Of a DNA stretch of 64,000 nt, positions 52,818-62,424 are shown in pieces (position 1 is the first letter of the stretch; each line of letters starts with the position of its first letter). The notes beneath the pieces were generated by a model. That model was not told the DNA's origin. It was given only the letters and a program-made list of their open reading frames with translations, and ran no database searches. A program made the translations under genes and the position numbers. Origin of the DNA: Rhodopseudomonas sp. P2A-2r (lineage in GTDB: Bacteria; Pseudomonadota; Alphaproteobacteria; Rhizobiales; Xanthobacteraceae); NCBI RefSeq assembly GCF_026015985.1, contig NZ_CP110389.1:62001-126000 (forward strand), in the 5' to 3' direction.

Positions 52818-53800
52818 GCGCCGGCTCCGACCAGCTCCGGGATCCGGCGACCGGGATCGTCACCCTCACCATCAACCCGGCGATCGACATTTCGACATCG
52901 GTGAAGAAGATGATGCCGTTCACCAAGATGCGTTGCGCACCCGCGCAGCGCGATCCGGGCGGCGGCGGCATCAACGTCGCCAGGGTTCTGAAACGGCTCG
53001 GTGCCGAAGCAACTGCGGTTTACCCGGCCGGCGGCGCAACCGGACAGGCACTGGCGGCGCTGGTCGAAGGCGAAGGCGTGCCAAGCATCGTGATCCCGAC
53101 CCGGAACGACACCCGGGAGGACATCACGATCTATGACGAAGCCAGCCGGGAGCAGTTTCGCCTGGTATTCCCGGGCGCCGTTCTCAGCGAATTTGAATGG
53201 CAACAATGCCTCGACGCGATAGCGCGCATGGCGCCGCAGGCCGCATTCGTCATAGCCAGTGGGAGCCTGCCTGCCGGCGTGCCCGCGGATTTTTACGGCA
53301 GGGTCGTTCAGGCTGCCAAAGGCGCCGGGAGGGTCATCGTTGACACGTCCGGCAGCTCGCTCAAGTCAGCCCTGGAAATGGGCGTTTATCTCATCAAGCC
53401 AAACCTGCACGAGTTTCAGGACCTCGCCGGAACAACCTCAGCCGACGAAGCGTCGCTCGTCGCGGCAGGACGCGACCTGTTTGATCGCTACCGCATCGAA
53501 GTCGTTGCGCTCTCGATGGGAGCCGAAGGCGCCCTGCTGATGACGCGCGACACGGTCCTGCGGGCGAACGGCTTCCCCATCGCGCCGGCCAGCGTGTCCG
53601 GCGCGGGCGACAGCTTCCTGGGCGCGATGGTCTGGAGCCTGACGCAGGATGGCAGTCTTGAACAGGCGCTGCGCTACGGCGTGGCCGGGGGCTCGGCCGC
53701 GCTGCTCAATCCCGGCACCGAACTGTGCGGCGCCGCGGATGTGCATCGCCTTGCCGCCGAGGTCACCGTCAGGGCGGTGCGAGCCGCCCGTCCAGCTTGA
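52814..53800 (+). CDS. pfkB: 6-phosphofructokinase isozyme 2-type kinase (PfkB)
   Basis: 328-residue ribokinase-family sugar-phosphate kinase. VTLTINPAIDISTSVKKM near the start and the first signature DPGGGGINVARVLKRLG are typical of E. coli Pfk-2 and 1-phosphofructokinases; the second signature VSGAGDSFLGAMVWSL carries the catalytic Asp. Fructose 6-phosphate is the most likely substrate given the Pfk-2-like N-terminus; tagatose 6-phosphate or fructose 1-phosphate cannot be excluded. ATG 52814 overlaps the GH1 stop, so glucoside cleavage and sugar-phosphate phosphorylation are linked in one operon. A FixK-type palindrome overlaps its stop codon. Confidence 0.92.
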   Translation: MSAGSDQLRDPATGIVTLTINPAIDISTSVKKMMPFTKMRCAPAQRDPGGGGINVARVLKRLGAEATAVYPAGGATGQALAALVEGEGVPSIVIPTRNDTREDITIYDEASREQFRLVFPGAVLSEFEWQQCLDAIARMAPQAAFVIASGSLPAGVPADFYGRVVQAAKGAGRVIVDTSGSSLKSALEMGVYLIKPNLHEFQDLAGTTSADEASLVAAGRDLFDRYRIEVVALSMGAEGALLMTRDTVLRANGFPIAPASVSGAGDSFLGAMVWSLTQDGSLEQALRYGVAGGSAALLNPGTELCGAADVHRLAAEVTVRAVRAARPA

Positions 53801-53810
53801 CGCAGGTCAA
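53797..53810. promoter_or_regulatory. FixK/FNR palindrome before the BacA-like gene
   Basis: TTGACGCAGGTCAA is a perfect TTGAC-N4-GTCAA dyad. It overlaps the pfkB stop and lies 98 bp before the next start codon. An AATAAT -10-like hexamer at 53830-53835 puts a start of transcription near 53842, with the dyad centred near -39, a suitable place for activation. Confidence 0.7.
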
Positions 53811-53901
53811 GCTGTGCTGTCGCGTGTCGAATAATTTCAGCTACAATGCCGCCAAGGAAAGCCGTTCGCGCCTTCGCGCGGCAGATGCCAGACATGCCAG
53901 C

Positions 53902-55062
53902 ATGCTGAAACCCGCTTATCTTGCGCCCGACGAAAGGCAGTTGCTGAGCCGGTTCTGGCAGAGCGCGTCCGGATTCTGGCGCGGCCGTCAGGCATGGCGC
54001 GCCTGGCTTCTGGGCGCCCTGCTGATCGCCACCATCCTGCTGCAGCTGGTGATTCAATACGCGCTGAATTTCTGGAATCGCGATTTCTTCAACGCCATCG
54101 GTCGTAAGGACGCAGCCGATCTGTGGATCCAGGCGCTGCGCTTCCTGCCGCTCGCCGCCGCCAGCCTGTTCCTCACCGTGCTGTCGGTGTGGGCGCGCAT
54201 GACCACGCAGCGCACCTGGCGCAACTGGCTGAGCAACCATCTCTACGACTACTGGCTGGGCAACGACCGGCACACGCGGCTGCGATTCATCGCCGGCGAT
54301 TCTCAGGCGCCGGAATTCCGCATCGCCGAGGATGCCAGGCTGGCCACCGACCTGCCCGTCGACCTCGCACTCGGACTGTTGAACTCGCTGCTCACGGTGA
54401 TCACCTTCATCGGCGTGTTGTGGTCGGTGGGCGACAGCCTGGCGCTCCCGCTCGACGGCGTGACCCTCGTGATTCCCGGTTACCTGGTCATCGCAGTGAT
54501 CGTCTATTCGCTGCTGCTGTCGGGGGCGACCGTCCTGATCGCCCGCCATCTGACGCGGGTGATCGAGGAGAACAAGCGCGCCGAAGCCGAGCTCCGCTCG
54601 GTCGGCACCCATCTGCGCGAAAGCGGCGAGGGTCTGGCGCTGGCGGATGCCCGAAAGGACGGCCGCCAGACCATTGCCGCAGCGCTCAAGGCGGTGATCG
54701 CGATCTGGCGGATCTATTGCTGGCAGCTGATGCGCCTGACGCTGGTCACCTATACCAGCCTCCTCGTCACGCCCGTGGTCGGCCTGCTGCTGTGTATCCC
54801 GAAATACCTGGCGGGGATGATGACGCTGGGCGAAGTCGTGCAGGCCGCCGCGGCTTTCGTCGTGGTGCAGGGCGCCTTCAACTGGTTCACCGACAACTAT
54901 GCCAAGCTTGCCGAGTGGGCATCCTCCGCCAACCGCGTCGCCTCACTGCTGCTGGCACTCGATCAGGTGGATGCGGCAGGGCCGGGGCCGGACGCCGGTA
55001 CTGGCGCGAAGCTACAAGCGTTGCCCGAAGCGGACACGCGGGGGCCGATTCGCGGCGATTGA
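53902..55062 (+). CDS. SbmA/BacA-like inner-membrane protein lacking an ATPase domain
   Basis: 386-residue membrane protein. Six to seven hydrophobic segments and the conserved LNFWNRDFFNAIGRKDAADL, RTWRNWLSNHLYDYWLGNDR and NPDQR-equivalent GDSQAPEFRIAEDARLATDL place it in the SbmA/BacA/YddA exporter-like family, which takes up peptides or B12-like compounds. YddA-type relatives continue into an ABC ATPase of about 200 residues; here the protein ends shortly after ANRVASLLLALDQVD with a poorly conserved tail. Adding or removing one base there does not open an ATPase frame, so it is either a BacA-like form without ATPase or a truncated gene. The start is ATG 53902. Confidence 0.82.
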   Translation: MLKPAYLAPDERQLLSRFWQSASGFWRGRQAWRAWLLGALLIATILLQLVIQYALNFWNRDFFNAIGRKDAADLWIQALRFLPLAAASLFLTVLSVWARMTTQRTWRNWLSNHLYDYWLGNDRHTRLRFIAGDSQAPEFRIAEDARLATDLPVDLALGLLNSLLTVITFIGVLWSVGDSLALPLDGVTLVIPGYLVIAVIVYSLLLSGATVLIARHLTRVIEENKRAEAELRSVGTHLRESGEGLALADARKDGRQTIAAALKAVIAIWRIYCWQLMRLTLVTYTSLLVTPVVGLLLCIPKYLAGMMTLGEVVQAAAAFVVVQGAFNWFTDNYAKLAEWASSANRVASLLLALDQVDAAGPGPDAGTGAKLQALPEADTRGPIRGD

Positions 55063-55179
55063 ATTGCCCGGCCTGACCGGTGACGCAGTAGGCGCAGGCG
55101 TCGGCAATTTTTACGACACCACCTGCTTCTCGCCGGTGAGATGGCGTCAGGGAGTCAGGGATCTGATAGCAGCAGCGTC

Positions 55180-55226
55180 TTCTCTTCCCGCTCCACGGCC
55201 GCCGCGCAGCGGCGGCAGGGAGAGGG
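55180..55226. repeat. Inverted-repeat hairpin between convergent genes
   Basis: GCCGCCGC-N3-GCGGCGGC (55198-55216) flanked by CTTCCCGCTCC and GGGAGAGGGGAAG: a strong, T-less hairpin between the BacA-like gene and the SulP gene, related in its flanks to the hairpin after gabD. It could terminate or protect both transcripts. Confidence 0.6.
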
Positions 55227-55237
55227 GAAGAGAGGAG

Positions 55238-57555
55238 TTACCTGCGCAGCACCGCGATCGTTCGGCTCGCGAAGGCCAGTCGCTCCGCCATCACGGTGAC
55301 GAAAAAGGTCAGCAGCTTCTGGCTCAGCACCGGGTGATGGGCTTTGATCTCGTCGAAGGCGGCGGCGTGCAGCACGTAGAGCACGCTGGCAACTTCTGCC
55401 TGGATGGTGGCGCTGCGTGGCGCCTGCGAAACCAACCCCATCTCGCCCACCGTGGTGTAGCGGCCGAGGCTGCGCACCCGTGTGAGCCGTCCGTCACCGG
55501 CCGGCACCATGATGCCGAGGCGGCCGTCGAGAATGAAGTGCATAGAGTCGGCGGGGTCGCCGGCGCCAACCACGATATCGCCAGCCTTGACCTCGACGCG
55601 CTCGCAGCGACTCATCAACTGTTCAGCATCTTCCGCCGTGCGCAAGATCTTCATAAACCAGTCGCGCAGCCCGTCTTCGTCGGCCTGCAACCCGCGGTGC
55701 CGTGCGATCACCTCGTTCTCGCACCACTCCAGTGCGTGATCGAGCTCGCCGATCACGCTGACGCTCTCGTCGATGAAGAGGCTGGTGCGCAGGCTGCGTT
55801 CCGCCTGCGGAGGAATGTTGACCAGCACGATCCGCAACCCACGTTGCTGCGCAATCCGCTTGATCTGCATGAAGCTGTGCGCCGCCGACGAATCGATGCC
55901 GGTGACCTGACGGAAATCGAACACCAGGAAACGACATTCGGGATGGCGCAGCAGCAGCGCCTTGATGTGCTGGTACAGCCGGTTGGCGGAGCCGAAGAAG
56001 AGATAACTCTGCAGGTTGAGGCCCTGGATTTCGCCGCCGTGGGCGGTGAGCGCACGCTGGTCGTCGAGCGACCGATCAAGCGAGCTGCGATATTCCGATC
56101 CGTCGAAGCCGTATTTGATCGAGGAGATGCGCGAGACGCTGAGTGCGAAGGTGGTGCAGCCGATAACGACGCCGATCAGCACGCCGGCGACAAACCCCCA
56201 TTGCACGATGATCACGATGATCGACAGCAGCGACAGGTAATCGAGCAGCGACAGCCGGCGCCGCGAGTCGACGATCCAGCGGTGCAACTGCTCCGCGCCG
56301 AGATAGATCAGCAATCCCCCGAGCACAAACTTCGGCACGTAGCCGAGCAACGCCGGATCGACCACCAACATCAGCGCGGCGACCGCCGCCACGGTCGCGC
56401 CGGACAGCCGGCCGCTGCCGCCGGCGCTGCGATTGAGCAGCGAGCGGCTGATGGAGATGCAGCTTGCATAGCCGCCAAGCGCGCCAACCAGCATATTGGC
56501 GGCGCCGGCTGTCTTCAATTCGCGCTCGAGGTCGGCCTCGCGGTGGGTGACCACCTCGATCCCGGTGGTGTTGAACAGGGTGCTGATGGCGGTGACGAAC
56601 ACCACGGCGACGAGGTTGCCGGCCAGAGCCGGCAGCTCCCGCCATGGAAAAGGCGCCGCATCCGCCAGCAGCCAGGGCAGCGCCAGGCTGGCCTTGGGCA
56701 GCGACGCGAACGTCCAGCCCGCGGCCTGCGCCTGCGAAACCGTCATGCCGGCGGCCAGAAAAGCGATGTGCGCAACGATCACACCTGCGACTAGGATCGA
56801 CGGCAACGCCAGCGGCCTGCGCGAGCGATGCCAGGTCAGGTAGATGGTCAGAGCGAGCGCGCAGGCGGCGAGCAACTGATAGCAGGTGGTGGTATTAACC
56901 AGCGCGTCCAGCGTATCGATCTGCAGCTTGCGGCCGCTGACTACCTGGACTCCGCCGACGGTGATCAGCCAGGCGGTGGCGCCGAGGAAACCGCCGATCA
57001 CCGGGTAGGGCACGTAGCGGATCGCGCGGCCGAGCCGCGACACACCGAATCCGTACAGCACAATGCCGGTGACGATGGCCGCCCCCGACAACGTCATCAG
57101 GACCGGGCCGGGAGGGATGGCCTCCGGGTGGCCGGCGATCATGTGTTCCGCCAGTGTCGCGGCCAGGATGGCCGTGACCGCGGCCGTCGAACTGTCGGGG
57201 CCGGCGACGGCAAACGGAAACGAGCTGCCGATCGCCACCACCGCCGCGGCAACCGACGCCGATATGAACGTGGCGGCCACGCCATGGGGAGCAGCGGCGC
57301 CAGCGGGCCGGCGAAGATCAGAACCGAATAGGACAGTCCGAAGGCGATTGTGAGCACGCTAGCCAGCGCGCCGCCAAACAGGTCGTCGCGCCAGCCGGCG
57401 AGACGCGTGGCGAGGCTCGCGGGCTCAGTCACGCGCGGCCCAATGTGCAATGGCCGAGCGGCAAGGAGAAAATCGACATCGATCACGGACAAAACCCGTC
57501 GGAGCCATGCAGCTGGCGCAATCGCCGCCGTCTTTGGTAGACGACGGCGGCTCAT
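55238..57555 (-). pseudogene. SulP-family anion transporter with STAS and cyclic-nucleotide-binding domains, frameshifted (possibly sequence error)
   Basis: Inner-membrane SulP transporter (sulfate, bicarbonate or dicarboxylate). It has about ten to twelve hydrophobic segments, a STAS domain (FLVFDFRQVTGIDSSAAHSF) and a C-terminal cNMP-binding/Crp-like domain (GDIVVGAGDPADSMHFILDG). The N-terminal GWRDDLFGGALASVLTIAFG and SYSVLIFAGPLAPLLP lie in a frame upstream of the G4 run 57286-57289. One extra base there continues into HGVAATFISASV and the long frame from 57280. The start is ATG 57553-57555 or GTG 57430-57432; the repaired protein has 772 or 731 residues. The cNMP domain suggests gating or control by a nucleotide signal. 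Confidence 0.9.
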
Positions 57556-57609
57556 GCGGACAAGTTCTATTTTGTTACAGATCGCGCGGAGCGGGCCCGG
57601 TTGGAAAAA

Positions 57610-58532
57610 TTAGGTGACTACCAACTCTTCGCCGGTGAGCCGGCGATAGGCTTCCAGATAACGCTTGCTGGTGGCCTCGGTGACCTCCGCAGGCAGCGGC
57701 GGCGGCGGGGCTTCGCCGTTCCAGCGACCGGCACGGCGTTCGCTGTCGAGATAGTCGCGCAGCGGCTGCTTGTCGAAGGAGGGCTGCGGCTGGCCGGGCT
57801 TGTAGGCGTCGGCGGCCCAGAAGCGCGAACTGTCGGGGGTCATCACCTCGTCGATAAGGATGATGCGGCCGTCGAGATCCCGGCCGAATTCGAACTTGGT
57901 GTCGGCAATGATGATGCCCTGCTCGCGGGCGATCTCCTCGCCCTGGGTGTAAACCGCGCGGCTCATGCTCTCCAGCACATAGGCGGTCTCTTCGCCGAGC
58001 ACCTCGCGCATCTGCGCGATGGTGATGTTCTCGTCGTGGCCGGTCTCGGCCTTGGTGGCCGGGCTGAAGATCGCGGGTTCGAGCCTCTCGCTTTCCTGCA
58101 GCCCGTCCGGCAGCTTCTCACCCGCCAACGTGCCTGACGCCGCATATTCCTTCCACGCCGAACCCGACAGATAACCGCGCACCACGCATTCGACCGGAAA
58201 CACCATGGTGCGCCTGCACAGCATCGCGCGCCCGGCGAGCGCGGCACGATGACCGGCCAGTTCGGGCACCTGTTCGATGATGTCGTCGGCGTCGGCGGAA
58301 ATCATGTGATGCGGCACCACGCCGCCGAGCTGGTTGAACCACCAGGCGCTGATCTGGGTCAGCACAGCGCCTTTCATCGGGATGGTCTCGGCCATCACCA
58401 CGTCGAAGGCGCTGATGCGGTCGGTGGTCAGCAGCAGCACGCGGTCGTCGCCCACCGCATAGATATCGCGGACCTTGCCGCGGCCGATGCGGGAAGCGGC
58501 AGGTCGCTGGTGGACATGGTGGCGGTGGTCAT
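57610..58532 (-). pseudogene. purC: SAICAR synthase PurC, frameshifted near the start (possibly sequence error)
   Basis: Phosphoribosylaminoimidazole-succinocarboxamide synthase of the longer, yeast-ADE1-like class; step in purine synthesis. The start ATG 58530-58532 reads [13 protein letters not shown], then one more C in the run at 58491-58493 (coding strand) is needed to continue as [20 protein letters not shown]. After that the gene is intact: [37 protein letters not shown] and [20 protein letters not shown]. The repaired product has 307 residues. A purine gene is unlikely to be inactive in a free-living relative unless duplicated, so I favour a base-count error. A second start ATG 58515-58517 is in the same frame as the first. 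Confidence 0.93.
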
Positions 58533-58601
58533 GGACTGGACTTTCGAAAGCAGCGCCGTTCCGGCGCGCGCGCCGGTGGCCGTGGGGATGAGGTTTGAAG
58601 G

Positions 58602-59519
58602 CTATTCCGGCAGCGGAATGAATTCGTGTTCGTCCGGCACATGGGCGAAGCGGCCGGACTTCCAGTCCGCCTTGGCCTGCTCGATGCGCTCCTTGCTGGA
58701 GGAGACGAAATTCCACCACAGGTGACGTGGTCCTTCCAGCGCATCGCCGCCGAGGAACATCATGCGGGTCGGGCGCAGCGCCTTCACGGTGATGGCGTCG
58801 CCAGGCCGGAAGATCAGCAGCCGCGGCCCTTCATAGCGATCGCCGGCGATCTCGATCTCGCCGTCGACCACATAGATGGCGCGCTCATCATGGTCGGGAT
58901 CGAGCGGCACGCTGGTGCCGGCCTCGACCGTCACCTCGGCGTAGAACCATGGTGACACCATGGTCACCGGCGATGCCTTGCCGAACGCAGCGCCGGCAAT
59001 GATCCGCGCGGTGAAGCCGGTATCGGCGACGGTGGGCAGGCTGTCCGCCGCATAGTGCTGGAATGACGGCGCGATCTCCTCGGAGCCTTTGGGCAGTGCA
59101 ATCCAGCTCTGCAGGCCGAGCATTCTTTGGCCGTTCGCGCGCTGCACGTCCGGCGTGCGCTCGGAATGCGCGATGCCGCGGCCGGCGGTCATCAGATTCA
59201 TGGCACCGGGCTGGATCTCGCGAACATTGCCCTCGCTGTCGCGGTGCATGATCGAGCCGTCGAACAGATAGGTGACGGTGGCGAGGCCGATATGCGGATG
59301 CGGGCGCACGTCCATGCCCTTACCGGACATGAATTGCACCGGGCCGAAATGATCGAAGAAGATGAACGGGCCAACCATCTGCCGCTTGCCGTGCGGCAGC
59401 GCCCGGCGGACCTGGAAGCCGTCGCCGAGATCGCGGGTGCGCGGCACGATCACCAGTTCCAGCGCGTCGCAGGACTGCGGATCGCCGAGAATCGGATCGT
59501 TGGAGGGCTGCCAGCTCAT
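58602..59519 (-). CDS. Pirin family protein
   Basis: 305-residue bicupin of the pirin family; bacterial members are iron proteins, some with quercetinase activity. The N-terminal cupin has [16 protein letters not shown] and the metal-site segment [20 protein letters not shown], followed by [13 protein letters not shown]. The C-terminal cupin carries [16 protein letters not shown]. The ATG is at 59517-59519. It is encoded upstream of purC on the same strand with 69 bp between. Function not determinable. Confidence 0.92.
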   Translation of the reverse strand: MSWQPSNDPILGDPQSCDALELVIVPRTRDLGDGFQVRRALPHGKRQMVGPFIFFDHFGPVQFMSGKGMDVRPHPHIGLATVTYLFDGSIMHRDSEGNVREIQPGAMNLMTAGRGIAHSERTPDVQRANGQRMLGLQSWIALPKGSEEIAPSFQHYAADSLPTVADTGFTARIIAGAAFGKASPVTMVSPWFYAEVTVEAGTSVPLDPDHDERAIYVVDGEIEIAGDRYEGPRLLIFRPGDAITVKALRPTRMMFLGGDALEGPRHLWWNFVSSSKERIEQAKADWKSGRFAHVPDEHEFIPLPE

Positions 59520-59766
59520 AAGGGCTCCGGGAAGTCTGCGGTTGCGGCGGCATTATCCCGCGCCGCGCAGGAGCTGACAATGGCGGCTTTACCGGCGGCG
59601 CGCCAGCAGGAAGGCCACCCAACGTAGCGTTCCGCAGCCGCGCACCCGCAACCTGCGGTGGTCAGGACGAAACAGACGTGCCATGCTGTTTGGCGCAGCC
59701 TTGGCGCGATTCATTGGTCGCGTTTCCACCTTGCCGATTTGTCCAGCCCGGCAGGCCGTATGGGAC

Positions 59767-61724
59767 ATGTCTGAAATCGATCGCTTGGCCGGCTGTGCCG
59801 GAATCGGGGAGTCTGCGTTGCCCAGTTCGCTCATCCACACGCCGAGCGCGGGCGCCGACCTGGCGCTCGCAACTTTGGCAGACCATTCCTCCCTCGATGG
59901 CGCCATGACCGACGCCGCCGCGAAGATTCGCAAGCTATTGAGGCAGCAGGCGGCCATCGCGCGGTTCGGCAGCTTCGCTTTGCGGCAATGGGACATGACC
60001 AAGATCCTGGCGGAGGCCGTACGGGTCTGCGCCGAGGGCCTCGACGTGCCGTTCGCCAAGGTCTGCCGCTATCGGCCCCAGGAAAACGACCTGCTGATTG
60101 TCGCTGGCCACGGCTGGCAGCATGGCGTCGTCGGCTGCGTCTTGCGCGTCGACATGAGCTCACCGCAGGGTCGCGCTTTCTCCACTGGCGAGCCCGCGAT
60201 CTGCAGAGATTTGCGCCTGGATGGCCATTTTATACTGCCTGCCTTCTATGCCGAGCACGGCATCGTCTCGACCATCGACGTCATCATCAAGGGCAGCGAT
60301 GACCTCCCCTATGGCGTCCTGGAGATCGATAACGACCGGCAGCACGATTACGATCAGTACGACATCAACTTTCTCACCGGCTTCGCCAACGTGCTGGCCG
60401 AGGCGGTGGCGACGGCCTCACGTGCGGAGGCCCTGCAGGTTGCTCTCGACCGTATGAAGGTACTGGTCGCGGAGAAGGACGGGCTATTGCGCGAGAAGAA
60501 CGTGGTCGACGTGCATCTACGCCAGGCGCAGAAGATGGAAGCGGTGGGCCAGCTCACCGGCGGGGTGGCCCACGACCTCAACAACATCCTCACCGTGATC
60601 GTTGGCGCGATCGAGGTTCTCACCGACGCCGTCGCCGACCGGCCGCAACTGGCCACCCTCGCCAGGATGATCGACGATGCCGCGGGCCGCGGCGCCGATC
60701 TGACGCGGCGCCTGCTGGCCTTTGCCCGCAAGCAGCCACTGCACCCGCGGGAGGTTGACGTCAACTCACTGATCATCGAGGCCACCGGCCTGCTGCAGCC
60801 GACGCTTGGGGAACACATCGAGATCCAGATGGCGCTCTCCAGCGACACGGTCCGCGCGCTGATCGACCCAAGCCAGTTGACCAGCTCCATCCTGAACCTG
60901 TCGCTCAACGCGCGCGACGCCATGCCGGACGGCGGCAAACTGACCATTGCGACCAGCAACGTGACCGTCGATGACGCCTATGCGACCGCCCATGGCGATG
61001 TGGCCCCGGGCAACTACGTGCTGGTCGCGGTCAGCGATTCCGGCCACGGCATTGCCGCCGAGAACCTGGACAAGGTGTTCGAGCCGTTCTTCACCACCAA
61101 GGAGGTCGGCAAGGGAACCGGGCTTGGCCTCAGCATGGTCTACGGTTTCGTCAAGCAGTCGCTCGGCCACATCACCGTCTACAGCGAGGCCGGCCAGGGC
61201 ACGACCATCAGGATCTACCTGCCGCAAGCCACCGGTGCCGCTCATGCGGTCGAGCCGAACAGTCCATCCCGCATGGAGAGCGGGCATGAGACCGTGCTGG
61301 TGGTCGAGGACGATCCGCTGGTGCGGACCTTCGTGCTGGCCCAGGTCGAAAGCCTCGGCTACGTCACGCTGACCGCAGCCAACGCAGATGAGGCCCTGGC
61401 CGTCATCAACGGCGCGCAGGAGATCGACCTGCTGTTCACCGACCTCATCATGCCGGGCGCGATGAACGGCCGTCAGCTCGCCGCCGCCGCGCTGCTGCGC
61501 CGCCCGCAGCTCAAGGTCCTGTTCACGTCGGGCTATTCCGAGGATGCCATCATCCACAACGGGCGGCTCGACACCGGCGTGCTGCTACTAGCCAAGCCGT
61601 ACCGCAAGACCGAGCTGGCGCGCATGCTGCGCAGCGCGCTGGCCACGGAGGGATGCTGCAACCCGCGCCCGAGGGTCCGATTGTCAGCCCGACCACACCA
61701 TCGGCGCCGGCTACAGCGGCCTGA
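59767..61724 (+). pseudogene. Hybrid histidine kinase (GAF - HisKA - HATPase - receiver), C-terminus frameshifted (possibly sequence error)
   Basis: Cytoplasmic sensor kinase with no membrane segment. It comprises a GAF domain (about residues 65-220; ILAEAVRVCAEGLDVPFAKV), a coiled linker, and HisKA with phosphoacceptor His in [20 protein letters not shown]. HATPase follows ([40 protein letters not shown]), then a receiver with Asp in IDLLFTDLIMPGAMNGRQLA and Lys in LLAKPYRKTE. After LRSALATEG the frame as written runs on to 62343 through the opposing DUF1080 gene. One more G in the run 61650-61653 gives a short tail LQPAPEGPIVSPTTPSAPAT and a stop at 61722-61724, 652 residues in all. Starts at 59683, 59767 and 59905 are possible. 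Confidence 0.85.
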
Positions 61725-62313
61725 TCTGCACTTTGCGAAACTTGATCATGCCGGAGCCGTATTGCAGCGCGATCGGCCCTTCGGCGTGCTGCGAATTCTC
61801 GACGTCGGCGGTTTTTTCACCGTTCAGCACGACGATCAGATGCGTGCCCTTTGCCGTGACCTCGTAGGTATTCCATTTTCCCGCCGCCTTCGGCATCGGA
61901 TTGACCTTGGCGACATCGACGATGGCGCCGGTGCCGTAGCTCGGATCGGGGCGCTTGTCGAAGATGTTGACCTCGTAGCAGACCTTCGAGTCGATGGTCT
62001 TGTTGGTATCGCAGCGGATGAAGATGCCGCTGTTGGCGGCGTCGTCGGCCCAGAATTCCGCCCTGATCTGGAAATCCTTGTAGGACGTCTTGCTGACGAG
62101 ATAAGCGGGATCCTTTCCGATCAGCCGGTCGGCGACGAGCCCGTCGTCGGTGGTTGTCCAGTTGGCGTCGCCGACCTTGTCCCAGTCGCCGATGGTCTGG
62201 TCCTGAAGCAGCGTGATCCAGCCCTCGTCGGTTTGGCCATGGGTGATACTGCCATATTGCAAGGCAGCAAAGCTGACGACATAACAGACTGCGATCGCAG
62301 CGATGCGTTTCAT
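61711..62313 (-). CDS. DUF1080 (3-keto-disaccharide hydrolase-type) exported protein
   Basis: 200-residue protein with a signal peptide (KRIAAIAVCYVVSFAALQYG) and a DUF1080 beta-jelly-roll domain: WITLLQDQTIGDWDKVGDAN, FQIRAEFWADDAANSGIFIR and KWNTYEVTAKGTHLIVVLNG. Members resemble concanavalin-A-like lectins/glucanases, and some act as 3-keto-disaccharide hydrolases; the precise substrate is unknown. The ATG at 62311-62313 follows GGAGGAA. Its end overlaps the likely end of the histidine kinase gene by about 14 bp; divergent from the AraC regulator, which may control it. Confidence 0.9.
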   Translation of the reverse strand: MKRIAAIAVCYVVSFAALQYGSITHGQTDEGWITLLQDQTIGDWDKVGDANWTTTDDGLVADRLIGKDPAYLVSKTSYKDFQIRAEFWADDAANSGIFIRCDTNKTIDSKVCYEVNIFDKRPDPSYGTGAIVDVAKVNPMPKAAGKWNTYEVTAKGTHLIVVLNGEKTADVENSQHAEGPIALQYGSGMIKFRKVQIRPL

Positions 62314-62424
62314 GTTGCTTTCCTCCCATGGGTCTTTTGTTGATATCAAGTTAGACCCGGGATCGCGGTCCTGTAAATCGCCAAGCCGCGCAGTGCGCAA
62401 AGAGATAATTTCGGTAGCCAGGCC

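Noticed and set aside
62340..62349. TTGATATCAA between the DUF1080 gene and the AraC gene
   Set aside because: Both half-sites are present but the spacer is missing, so an FNR/FixK dimer would not fit. It could still be a site for the AraC regulator, but there is no support.
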